DNA of 11,130 nt from assembly GCA_016182435.1 (NCBI GenBank), contig JACPGN010000238.1:1-11130 (forward strand), in the 5' to 3' direction. Under the pieces are notes generated by a model. That model saw nothing but the letters and a program-made list of their open reading frames with translations. It was not told the origin of the DNA and did not search any database. The position numbers and the translations under genes are program-made. This DNA comes from Lentisphaerota bacterium. Lineage in GTDB: Bacteria; Verrucomicrobiota; Kiritimatiellia; JAAZAB01. Positions 1 to 6,052 of this stretch are shown one piece after another. How positions within the stretch are numbered: the stretch's first letter is position 1; the number at the start of each line of letters is the position of its first letter.

Positions 1-1
1 C

Positions 2-436
2 ATCCTTGGCTTGTGTGCTATCTGTCCATCTTCGTTATATCCCTATTGGGGGCCAAAGATTATTGCAGGCGGTACATGTGGTCACAAATACCGCACCTCG
101 GAGGATCTTGGCCTGCCAAAGAGCGGGAATGGTTGTGGATCAGAAGGCGGCTTTCCTATACCAGACACTTTCTTTGGTTTAGTCGATTTTACATCATGTT
201 GTGATGGCCATGACATCTGCTATTCCACATGTGGAAATTCCAAGACTGCATGTGATCTATCCCTTGGCTCATGCATGGCCGCGGCCTGTAGCAGCATATG
301 GTATGCTCCCCCTCTGCTTTTGGCGTGTTTGGCTCAAGCTGCCACCTATCCTACTATTCTGACGCCAGTAGGATGGCCTGCATATGAAGCTGCACAGGAC
401 AGCAATTGTAAATGGGAACCGTGCTGCAAGAAATAA
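2..436 (+). CDS. Secreted phospholipase A2, group XII-like (5' end outside window)
   Basis: Probably hydrolyses the sn-2 ester of phospholipids, calcium-dependent. Counting from the TTG at position 11, the sequence has a glycine-rich calcium-loop-like stretch NGCGSEGG (residues 40-47), then the family signature CCDGHDICY (63-71) with catalytic His67 and its Asp68 partner, followed by CGNSKTACD and further cysteines. The spacing NGCG...CCxxHDxCYxxCGxSKxxCD matches group XII secretory PLA2 more closely than the short bacterial/fungal PF09056 type. About 15 cysteines in 141 residues suggest a disulfide-rich exported protein. The frame has no stop back to the window edge and the first in-window start is a TTG without a visible RBS, so the true start, a signal peptide or a larger N-terminal carrier may lie upstream. 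A lipoprotein gene follows after 24 bp. Family assignment is fairly secure; enzymatic activity is inferred. Confidence 0.8.
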   Translation: MLGLCAICPSSLYPYWGPKIIAGGTCGHKYRTSEDLGLPKSGNGCGSEGGFPIPDTFFGLVDFTSCCDGHDICYSTCGNSKTACDLSLGSCMAAACSSIWYAPPLLLACLAQAATYPTILTPVGWPAYEAAQDSNCKWEPCCKK

Positions 437-460
437 TCCCACGGGTCTCGGCAAGGATGA

Positions 461-1177
461 ATGAGAAGCGCCCGCGCATTTTTTCGGGGTCTTATGTTGA
501 AACTAAGAACTTTTTTCCCATCTGCGCTTTATGTCAGTCTTGCCCTTTTTGCCAGTTGCGATCTTCGACGAATTGGCCCGCCTCTACCTGAACTCTATTG
601 TCGTGAATATCTGGAGCAACATGGGTTCAGCGCTAATGTAATCAAAGCAGTGATAGAGTACGGGGAAATTGATTCCGCAATCGTTTCTCGGCTCTTGGAT
701 GTGAAGGATGTTGATGTGAGACAAATAATAGGCCGTAACCGACACCTCAGTAGAGAGCAGCGCAATGTTTTGTTGAAAGACCAGAGTGCGTCTGTCAGGG
801 AGGGTGTTGCGATGAACCCGAGCCTAACGCAGAATGAGATTCATGCGATTATGCAGGACTCTTCGCCGCGCGTGCTTATCAGTCTTGCAATGAATCCAGC
901 CGTTCCAAAAGATATTCTGATTGAACTTAGGCATTCCCTCAACGTGAGTCTTTCCGCATTCGCGCAGAATCCTAGTTGCCCCACGGAAATCTTGGATGAG
1001 ATCGCGGAACGTGGGACGGCTCAAGATAGGCAATTACTGGCCATAACCCATCGAAGGAGAATGGAAGTCATGAAGTTACCTGCACGGGTTGATCCTGACG
1101 GGGGCTACTATTGGGGCCAGGCTGGAGCTCCATGGTTGTGGCCGGGTTCGACCAATTGGCCGAGGAAGAACCAGTAG
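461..1177 (+). CDS. Predicted lipoprotein with LRV/HEAT-like repeats
   Basis: Function not recognised. The N-terminus has basic residues, a hydrophobic stretch (about 18-31) and a lipobox-like FASC with Cys33 as the likely lipidated residue. After an acidic/helical part (45-83), about four repeats of 24-27 residues follow (84-190), with the pattern VRxxVAxNPxLxxxExxxxLxxD; VAMNP (116-120), LAMNP (142-146) and FAQNP (167-171) mark successive units. This resembles leucine-rich-repeat-variant (LRV) or HEAT-type helical solenoids that bind proteins. The tail (210-238) is rich in Trp, Pro and Gly. ATG 461 has AAGGA only 3 nt upstream; ATG 494 (residue 12), with GGGG 4 nt upstream, would give a more typical lipoprotein signal peptide, so the start is uncertain. 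It lies 24 bp after the phospholipase gene on the same strand, suggesting co-transcription; a periplasmic inhibitor or immunity role is speculative. Confidence 0.7.
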   Translation: MRSARAFFRGLMLKLRTFFPSALYVSLALFASCDLRRIGPPLPELYCREYLEQHGFSANVIKAVIEYGEIDSAIVSRLLDVKDVDVRQIIGRNRHLSREQRNVLLKDQSASVREGVAMNPSLTQNEIHAIMQDSSPRVLISLAMNPAVPKDILIELRHSLNVSLSAFAQNPSCPTEILDEIAERGTAQDRQLLAITHRRRMEVMKLPARVDPDGGYYWGQAGAPWLWPGSTNWPRKNQ

Positions 1178-1265
1178 GGCACCAAGGTCACTCATCCAAG
1201 GCGCGGTGTCCCGTCTTCGCCAGGCCGCTTCGCCGAGGCACAGCAATAGACATAAATCCCCTTTG

Positions 1266-1288
1266 CCGCACGGAGTGCGGATTATTTC
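1266..1288 (+). terminator. Possible weak intrinsic terminator
   Basis: A perfect 6-bp GC-rich stem (CCGCAC 1266-1271, GTGCGG 1275-1280) with loop GGA is followed by an AT-rich run ending in TTTCTCTTT. It lies about 90 bp after the lipoprotein stop. The T-run is interrupted, so this is only a candidate. Confidence 0.3.
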
Positions 1289-1345
1289 TCTTTGATAGCG
1301 TTACGTTGCCCGTGCGTTGAAAGGTCGCCGTTGCTTGTTCCATCC

Positions 1346-1375
1346 GATCCCGACCCCGCTGAAGGCGGGACAGGC
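1346..1375. repeat. Solitary GATCCCG...GGGACAGGC palindromic element
   Basis: CCCGC (1355-1359) pairs with GCGGG (1365-1369) around TGAAG, bounded by GATCCCG on the left and ACAGGC on the right. The same ends, GATCCCG and GGACAGGC, bound the inserts in the loops of the two A' REP hairpins at 9610-9635 and 10447-10472. It lies in the gap between the lipoprotein and the AT-rich membrane protein. Confidence 0.5.
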
Positions 1376-1399
1376 TTGATTACGCTCAATCGGAATCGA

Positions 1400-1436
1400 A
1401 ACGCGCAACCCGCGGAGGGTTGGCAAACGGCGCGTT
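1400..1436 (+). other. Nested hairpin in the leader of the 1470 gene
   Basis: Outer arms AACGCGC (1400-1406) and GCGCGTT (1430-1436) enclose an inner hairpin AACCC (1407-1411) / GGGTT (1417-1421). It ends 33 bp before the ATG at 1470, so it would be in the mRNA leader if transcription starts upstream. It may be a structured leader or a decayed repeat. Apart from this, the element at 1346-1375 and the hairpin at 1266-1280, the 292-bp gap 1178-1469 shows nothing recognisable. Confidence 0.35.
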
Positions 1437-1457
1437 GCTTAATTGCGGTTAGAAGAA

Positions 1458-1462
1458 AAGGA
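1458..1462 (+). promoter_or_regulatory. Ribosome binding site deciding the 1470 start
   Basis: AAGGA lies 7 nt before ATG 1470. This favours that ATG over the upstream in-frame TTG at 1443. Confidence 0.6.
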
Positions 1463-1469
1463 TACAAAG

Positions 1470-2015
1470 ATGGATTTTTCCGAAACAATATTAGTCGGAA
1501 TACTAATAAGCGTATTAGCTTGGCTTATTACCAATGTTGCGATGTTCTTCCTAAAAAGGGACCGCTTGGCGAATGCTATTGTTACGGATGTAACTTATCA
1601 CGTACTAAGCGTCAAAGAAGCCAAAGAGTATTTTGAAAAACTGTTTCAACGTACCATTAAAGAGAACCAAGTCATAGAGTATACAGCGCACTACACAAGG
1701 GATGAATATGAGTTGTACAAGTCAATGCAAAAAGACCTTGTAAGATTTTTTGGTAAGCAAAAGCTATTAAAAATCATAAAGTTCTACAAGGCATTTTGGG
1801 AGACAGAGGTACTAATTGAGGGTTTCATGCTTGACTTGAGCAAATGGAAGGATGAGAAGAGATCCTTGAGCAAGGAGGATATTGAGTTTTTGCAGAAGAA
1901 ACAAACAAGGATAATGAAGTTGTGTGAAATACTTAGCAAAAAGGAAATATGTAGGTTAGATGATTTACCAGAAGACTACAGAGGAAGAATAGAGCCGTCA
2001 ATAATAATTCTGTAA
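1470..2015 (+). CDS. AT-rich single-TM protein, unknown function
   Basis: Not recognised. The 181-residue product starts with MDFSETI and has one membrane segment (about residues 6-28, up to FFLKRDR), then a highly charged, Lys/Glu-rich, mostly helical domain of about 150 residues with an aromatic patch FYKAFWETE. The basic residues after the TM segment suggest the C-terminal domain is cytoplasmic (positive-inside rule). The start is chosen from the AAGGA spaced 7 nt from the ATG. The gene is strikingly AT-rich, with many AAA, ATA and TTA codons, unlike the GC-rich genes to the right, which suggests recent acquisition. No catalytic motif is seen. It lies downstream of the phospholipase/lipoprotein pair with a 292-bp gap, so it is probably separately transcribed. 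Confidence 0.7.
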   Translation: MDFSETILVGILISVLAWLITNVAMFFLKRDRLANAIVTDVTYHVLSVKEAKEYFEKLFQRTIKENQVIEYTAHYTRDEYELYKSMQKDLVRFFGKQKLLKIIKFYKAFWETEVLIEGFMLDLSKWKDEKRSLSKEDIEFLQKKQTRIMKLCEILSKKEICRLDDLPEDYRGRIEPSIIIL

Positions 2016-2157
2016 GGCATTTCCATGAAAGCCGTAGGGTCTGCCCTTAGATTAAAGAATAACGATTTGTGTGATGATCAGGATAAGGGCTCGCTGGTTC
2101 GACTACGCTCACCACAGGTACGCTTCCTCCTTCGCTGAGAAGCTTCCGCCGTAGCCT

Positions 2158-2257
2158 CCGCCAGAGGCAGATCCGCCAAGCGGATCATGCCTGAGGCAGA
2201 CCCGCCTATGGCGGGAAGGCTTCCATCTTAGTCCCGACTCTCCGAGAGGTCGGGACT
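2158..2257. repeat. Cluster of short GC-rich palindromes
   Basis: Three perfect hairpins: GATCCGC/GCGGATC (2170-2186, loop CAA), CCCGCC/GGCGGG (2201-2215, loop TAT) and AGTCCCGAC/GTCGGGACT (2230-2257, 10-nt loop). The left part, CCGCCAGAGGCAGATCCGC (2158-2176), is nearly repeated at 8118-8138 inside the propeller gene. The 286-bp gap 2016-2301 holds these repeats and no gene. The 9-bp stem at 2230-2257 could help end transcription from either side, but no T-tract follows it. Confidence 0.6.
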
Positions 2258-2301
2258 ACGCTGGACAAGATGGCGGACAAGTCGGCGGACAGGCTGCCCG
2301 C

Positions 2302-3084
2302 TCATGGCAGAGTCAGGCCTTCGATCCAAGCCTTTGTTTGCTTCAATGAGGCAGCGTGATCTTCCAGGGCGGGCCAGTATTCCAGGCCGATAAAGCCGGT
2401 ATAGCCGGCGGCATCAATCGCGCGGCAGATAACGGGGTAGTTCTGCTCGCCGCCCATCGGCTCGTGCCGGCCGGGAATGCCGGCCAGGTGAAAATGGCCG
2501 ATGAGGCCGACTCCGGCGCGCACGTCCTCGATGAGGTTGCCGCGCATAATGCCGGCGTGATACAGGTCATAGAGCGCCTTTACCCGGGGATGATTCACGG
2601 CGCGGACGATGTGGAACATGCGCCCAGTGTCGTCTAAGTAGTAGCCGGGATGGTCGTACCGGCTGTTGAGCATCTCCAGGACCACGTTCACCCGGAACTC
2701 GTCCGCAATCGGCGAGAGCCGTTTCAAGCCGTCCACGATCGCCTGGTCCTGGGCGGCGAAGGGGATGCTCGGCCGCGTGTCTCCGCTCAGCACCACGATG
2801 TGAGCGGCGCCGATAATCCGGGCTGCCTGGGCGACTTGGCGCACGCGCTGCTCGATCTGGGCGTGGAGCGCGGGATCGTTAAGCCCGCGCTTGATATCGG
2901 AGCCGACGAGCATGCCGATCGCGACCCCGTGTTGCCGGCACGCCTGGGCGATTGTCCCCAGCGGCTTGTCCTCGACGCCGAACAAATCGGCGGCGTGGAA
3001 TCCCAGGTCCGCGATGCGCGCGATGCGCTCAGGGTAAGGCTTGTCCGTAAAAAATATGTCCAGATTGGGCGCGAGCGTGGCCAT
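2302..3084 (-). CDS. Sugar isomerase/epimerase, hydroxypyruvate isomerase-like TIM barrel
   Basis: A 260-residue protein of the xylose-isomerase-like/AP-endonuclease-2 TIM-barrel superfamily, closest in form to hydroxypyruvate isomerase (Hyi). Visible features: VVLEMLN with Glu137, ALYDLYHAG with Asp173, GHFHLAGIPGRHEP with His199, and FIGLEYW with Glu235. These match the four metal ligands of the family, the two glutamates also serving as acid/base. Length is typical. Such enzymes interconvert ketose/aldose or epimerise small sugars; the exact substrate cannot be read from sequence. It starts 3 bp after the stop of the aminotransferase gene, so the two are almost certainly co-transcribed and may act in the same (amino)sugar or cyclitol pathway. 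The RBS is weak (GGTG within the preceding gene end), consistent with translational coupling. Cytoplasmic. Confidence 0.85.
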   Translation of the reverse strand: MATLAPNLDIFFTDKPYPERIARIADLGFHAADLFGVEDKPLGTIAQACRQHGVAIGMLVGSDIKRGLNDPALHAQIEQRVRQVAQAARIIGAAHIVVLSGDTRPSIPFAAQDQAIVDGLKRLSPIADEFRVNVVLEMLNSRYDHPGYYLDDTGRMFHIVRAVNHPRVKALYDLYHAGIMRGNLIEDVRAGVGLIGHFHLAGIPGRHEPMGGEQNYPVICRAIDAAGYTGFIGLEYWPALEDHAASLKQTKAWIEGLTLP

Positions 3085-3087
3085 GGG

Positions 3088-4368
3088 TTACACCATGATT
3101 TTCTTGAGTCCTTCGCTCAACTGGCGGGCCAGTTGGGCAACATACTCCGGCGGATCCCTCGGTGTCAGGCCGATCAGGCCAAGGCGCATGATGAGCTCCT
3201 TAGTGCGCGGGCACATGTCGGCCGTGTAATGCGGAAGCTGCCGGACGTGGGGGCAGCGGAACGGGCAGCCTTCGCTGGTGGCGGTCTTAAGCTCAAGCAG
3301 ATGGTCCCAGTACCAATAGACATGCCAGTCGCGGGCGCCCTGCGCGCCGCCGCCGGCGAGTCCGCCAATGCCGATCTGCGCGGTCATGACCTTGCGCGCC
3401 GTCTCGCTGCTCTCGAACAGCAGCGCGGCGCTATAACCGCATACGCCGTCCGCATCGGCGGGCTCGACCCACCGCGCGCCCGCGGGCAGGCGGGTTTCCC
3501 GGCGCAGTTGCGCGTAGAGGCGCCGGGTTGCACGATTGATCTCGTCTAACTTGGCCAATTGGGCCAGGCCGATGGCGCCGGCCATCTCGGACATGCGGTA
3601 GTTTTCGCCGCAAAACAATTCGCCGGAGCGGCGCTCACGCCCGTAGCGGTCCGGCCGCCAGCAGGCGGCGGTGTCGTGATAGCTCTGGGCGCGGGTATAG
3701 AGCCACTCATCGTCGGTGGTGATCATGCCGCCCTCGCCGGTGGCCATGACCTTGTAGGCGTCGAAGCTGAAACAGCCCAGATGTCCCCACGTGCCGAGAT
3801 ATTTCCCCTTGTATGTGCCGCCGGCCGCCTGGGCGACGTCCTCGATCAACGCCAGTTGGCGGTTGTCCGCTATCCGCCGCAACGCGTCCATCTTCGCGGG
3901 ATAGCCGGCCATGTGCACCACGAGAATCGCCTTGGTTCGCGGCGTGATGGAGCGCTCGACCGCGGCGGGATCCAGGGTGAGCGAGTCGTCAATCTCGGTG
4001 ATGACCGGGATGCCCTTGGCCACCACGATGGCCGAAGTGCTGGCGAAAAACGTGTAGGCCGGCACGATTACCTCGGCGCCCGGTCCGACGCCTGCGGCCA
4101 CCAGCGCCGCAATCAGGGCGCTGGTGCCGGAATTGACGCCCAGCGCATAGCGGCAGCCCATGTGCGCGCAAAACTCGTTTTCTAAGCGCCGCACGCGGCT
4201 GGCCTCGTTGTAATAGCGGAACAGATGGGCGTTAGGCGGCGAGGCCTCGCGCGCCAACACGTCGCGGATCGCCTGTTGGCCCTGAGCGGACACGTTGAAA
4301 AGGGCGATGAGTTCCATCAGCTCTTCGGTGGTGAATTTGCGATAGGGCGGCCGGACGATGTCGGTCAT
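3088..4368 (-). CDS. DegT/DnrJ/EryC1/StrS family PLP aminotransferase
   Basis: Fold-type I PLP enzyme of the sugar aminotransferase family, 426 residues. The start is the ATG at 4366-4368, preceded by AGGAG at 7 nt; an in-frame start further upstream would add 17 residues and run into a repeat. Landmarks: NSGTSAL (79-85, phosphate binding), AYTFFAS (104-110), IEDVAQAAGG (175-184, Asp177 facing the pyridine nitrogen), and FSFDAYK with Lys206 as the Schiff-base lysine, followed by GEGG (211-214). These enzymes transfer an amino group, usually from glutamate or glutamine, to a keto-sugar or keto-cyclitol. The C-terminal half carries a Cys/His-containing stretch (GCPFRCPH, 367-374) near other cysteines, which is unusual for the family. 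It is followed after 3 bp by the isomerase and preceded on the same strand by the GntR-type regulator. Substrate unknown. Confidence 0.9.
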   Translation of the reverse strand: MTDIVRPPYRKFTTEELMELIALFNVSAQGQQAIRDVLAREASPPNAHLFRYYNEASRVRRLENEFCAHMGCRYALGVNSGTSALIAALVAAGVGPGAEVIVPAYTFFASTSAIVVAKGIPVITEIDDSLTLDPAAVERSITPRTKAILVVHMAGYPAKMDALRRIADNRQLALIEDVAQAAGGTYKGKYLGTWGHLGCFSFDAYKVMATGEGGMITTDDEWLYTRAQSYHDTAACWRPDRYGRERRSGELFCGENYRMSEMAGAIGLAQLAKLDEINRATRRLYAQLRRETRLPAGARWVEPADADGVCGYSAALLFESSETARKVMTAQIGIGGLAGGGAQGARDWHVYWYWDHLLELKTATSEGCPFRCPHVRQLPHYTADMCPRTKELIMRLGLIGLTPRDPPEYVAQLARQLSEGLKKIMV

Positions 4369-4375
4369 GTGGGTG

Positions 4376-4380
4376 CTCCT
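4376..4380 (-). promoter_or_regulatory. Shine-Dalgarno site of the aminotransferase
   Basis: AGGAG on the minus strand, 7 nt from the ATG ending at 4368. It settles the start and excludes the longer in-frame version. Confidence 0.75.
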
Positions 4381-4413
4381 AACGCGAGCTAACGCCCGCA
4401 ACCCAAGAAAATC

Positions 4414-4506
4414 AACCACTGATTACACGGATTTCACGGATGGTAAGACCGCCGCCGGCCGCTTGGCGCCCGGCGACAATCAGTGTTATCCGTGCGATCC
4501 GTGGTT
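4414..4506. repeat. Period-9 CACGGAT inverted repeat
   Basis: The left arm (4414-4441) carries three 9-bp steps of CAC(G/T)GATNN. The right arm (4479-4506) is its imperfect inverse, 22 of 28 positions pairing, around a 37-bp GC-rich loop. Mismatches fall mostly on the variable NN positions of the 9-mer. Similar CACTGATTACACGGATT repeats are recalled as dispersed intergenic elements in many PVC and other environmental genomes. It lies between the regulator and the aminotransferase. Two further small hairpins follow: CCCGC/GCGGG (4508-4521) and TCCGC/GCGGA (4522-4536). Confidence 0.7.
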
Positions 4507-4577
4507 TCCCGCCTCAGCGGGTCCGCTTCGGGCGGAAATATTCTTGTTTTTCATGGCGGTTCTTCGTGATTGAGTTA

Positions 4578-5741
4578 CTAACTTTGCGGCGTCATGTTTG
4601 GAAGACGGTTGGCGCGCGAAAGATCCGGAATTGAACCGGCGAGCGCAGTTTCCGCCTGCGCCGCAAGTTCATCCTCCCACAACGCCGGCAGCAGTGTCAA
4701 GTCCGGCATGGTAGCGCCGCGCCGGATGCCGGCGATGATTTCCACGCAGGTGGACAAGGCGCCCCGAATATCGAAGCCGAGTTGCCGCATCGGCAGCACG
4801 GGCTTCTGGCGCGCCGGAAAGTTGCATAACGCCACCACCTTGACGTCCTGCGGCACGCGCATCTCCGAGGCGATCAGCCCGGCGATCGAGTCGTCCAGAT
4901 AGTTATCGTCCGCGATGATCAATGCGTCCGGCCGCTCCGCCGGGGCGCCGCGCAGCAGCAGCCAAACCGCGTTCCGCACCGCGTCCTTGACCATGGGCTG
5001 GGCGACCTGCCGCCAGTAAGGCGGCGAGATCATGCCGTGCCGCTCGAGCAGCGCCGTCAAGTGCGCATTGTCAGCGGCATACAGGCCGCTGGACAGAATC
5101 GCGACCTTGCGGCGGCCCTGTTCCGCCAGGAAGTCCAGGGCTTTGCGGATCCACATCTCGTAATCGAACCACACAGCTTGGATGTGCGGATGAGTTTGCA
5201 CGGACACAAACGCCACACGCGGCAATCCGCCGTTCTCAACCAGCGGAGAACCGGCCAGGTCGTACGGCATGTTGGCGAACACCATGCCGGCCAGTCGCCG
5301 AGCGCGCACCAGTTCCAGCAATGTGGCATGGTCTTCGCTGTCAACGCGGCGGTTGACGTTGAAAAACGTTTGAAGGCGGCGTCCCTCGTGTCCGTCTAAT
5401 TCCCGGGCCGCGTCCGCGAGCGCGGCGTAATATTTCGACCATTGGACGGGATTGGCGGGATCGTTCCAGAACACGAGCGCGTAGTTCGATTTGAACGGCA
5501 GGCGCTTGGCTACATAAGTGCCGCTGCGCGGGCGCGTCACGATGAACCCGTCGCGCTGCAGCCGGCTGACGGCCAGTTGGGCCGTGACTAAGCTCACCCC
5601 GAACCGTTTGGCCAGCTTAGCCTGCGAGGGCGTGCGGCCGCCGGGGAGAAGGATGCCGGATTCCATCTCGTTCAGCAACGCATGGACGATCGTATCCTGG
5701 CTCGGTGTGGCGCGGTCGCCTTTACGGGTCGTTTTTTTCAT
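4578..5741 (-). CDS. GntR-type transcriptional regulator with LacI-like effector domain
   Basis: A 387-residue regulator. Residues about 15-80 form a GntR-family winged helix: the start pattern LLNEMESGILLPGGRTPSQA, then LAKRFGVSLVTAQLAVSRL as the helix-turn-helix and GFIVTRPRSGTYVA as the wing. Residues about 85-360 resemble the LacI/periplasmic-binding effector domain instead of the usual UTRA or FCD domain: YALVF, LAGMVFANMP, LPRVAFV, RRKVAILSS, RPDALIIADDN, VPQDVKVVAL. The protein probably binds a sugar-like ligand. This fusion (as in AraR-type regulators) is common in PVC bacteria. The adjacent aminotransferase/isomerase operon on the same strand, starting 209 bp downstream, is the natural target; the divergent surface-protein gene is another. 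There is no clear RBS before the ATG at 5739-5741, although an in-frame stop close upstream limits the alternatives. Confidence 0.88.
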   Translation of the reverse strand: MKKTTRKGDRATPSQDTIVHALLNEMESGILLPGGRTPSQAKLAKRFGVSLVTAQLAVSRLQRDGFIVTRPRSGTYVAKRLPFKSNYALVFWNDPANPVQWSKYYAALADAARELDGHEGRRLQTFFNVNRRVDSEDHATLLELVRARRLAGMVFANMPYDLAGSPLVENGGLPRVAFVSVQTHPHIQAVWFDYEMWIRKALDFLAEQGRRKVAILSSGLYAADNAHLTALLERHGMISPPYWRQVAQPMVKDAVRNAVWLLLRGAPAERPDALIIADDNYLDDSIAGLIASEMRVPQDVKVVALCNFPARQKPVLPMRQLGFDIRGALSTCVEIIAGIRRGATMPDLTLLPALWEDELAAQAETALAGSIPDLSRANRLPNMTPQS

Positions 5742-5864
5742 AATGTTTTTAGCGCGTTTTTCAAGAGGCCAAGTACATTACCCATGGTATCCAACTAACT
5801 GGCGCAGTAGGTTGATCTCATTTTTTTGCGCAGGCGTCAACCATAAAAAGATCAAATTAATCTA
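5742..5864. promoter_or_regulatory. Divergent intergenic region, possible operator
   Basis: This stretch between the regulator start and the plus-strand promoter should hold the regulator's own promoter. A separated dyad, TTGATCT (5812-5818) and AGATCAA (5849-5855), is visible, with adjoining T- and A-runs. It could be an operator or a stem. No confident -35/-10 pair is seen for the minus strand. Confidence 0.3.
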
Positions 5865-5893
5865 TTGACATTAATATCTGACTGGTATAGATT
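5865..5893 (+). promoter_or_regulatory. Sigma70-like promoter of the surface-protein gene
   Basis: A perfect -35 TTGACA (5865-5870), a 17-bp spacer and a -10 TAGATT (5888-5893, 4 of 6 to TATAAT). The predicted transcription start near 5900 gives a leader of about 150 nt before ATG 6053. Confidence 0.6.
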
Positions 5894-5914
5894 GCGAGCA
5901 TGGCTGATTGGTGT

Positions 5915-5997
5915 TGGATGGAGCGGAAACGCACGAAACGGAACGCAGGTCATTTCGAGCGTAGCGCGAAATCTCCACAAGCAGTCCTGAATTCAGG
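5915..5997. repeat. Decayed REP-like fragment and dispersed repeat in the mRNA leader
   Basis: TGGATGGAGCGGAAA (5915-5929) is identical to 9456-9470 at the left end of the REP region and contains the GGAG-CGGAA start of the REP units; CGGAACGC follows at about 5939-5946. Next to it, ATTTCG/CGAAAT arms (5952-5972) form a small hairpin resembling the common dispersed TCATTTCGAGCG repeat, and CCTGAATTCAGG (5986-5997) is a perfect palindrome. All lie in the predicted 5' leader of the surface-protein gene. Confidence 0.5.
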
Positions 5998-6039
5998 GAG
6001 GGTTTGATGTTGAAAGCGAATGGTAGAAACAAGTCAAAC

Positions 6040-6045
6040 AGGAGG
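6040..6045 (+). promoter_or_regulatory. Shine-Dalgarno site of the surface-protein gene
   Basis: AGGAGG lies 7 nt before ATG 6053. It selects this ATG, which directly begins a signal peptide, over an upstream in-frame start at 6020. Confidence 0.85.
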
Positions 6046-6052
6046 CACTGAC

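Noticed and set aside
1292..1636. Plus-strand open frame of 114 codons overlapping the AT-rich gene
   Set aside because: It crosses the intergenic repeat element and then runs out of frame through the start of the 1470 gene, which has the better RBS.
2650..4185. Long plus-strand open frames opposite the isomerase and aminotransferase (up to 299 and 208 codons)
   Set aside because: They lie antisense to two well-supported genes with clear active-site motifs, in GC-rich DNA where opposite frames stay open. Their translations show no family features.
6020..6052. Upstream in-frame start of the surface-protein gene
   Set aside because: It would put 11 residues before the signal peptide and has no RBS, whereas AGGAGG sits 7 nt before ATG 6053.
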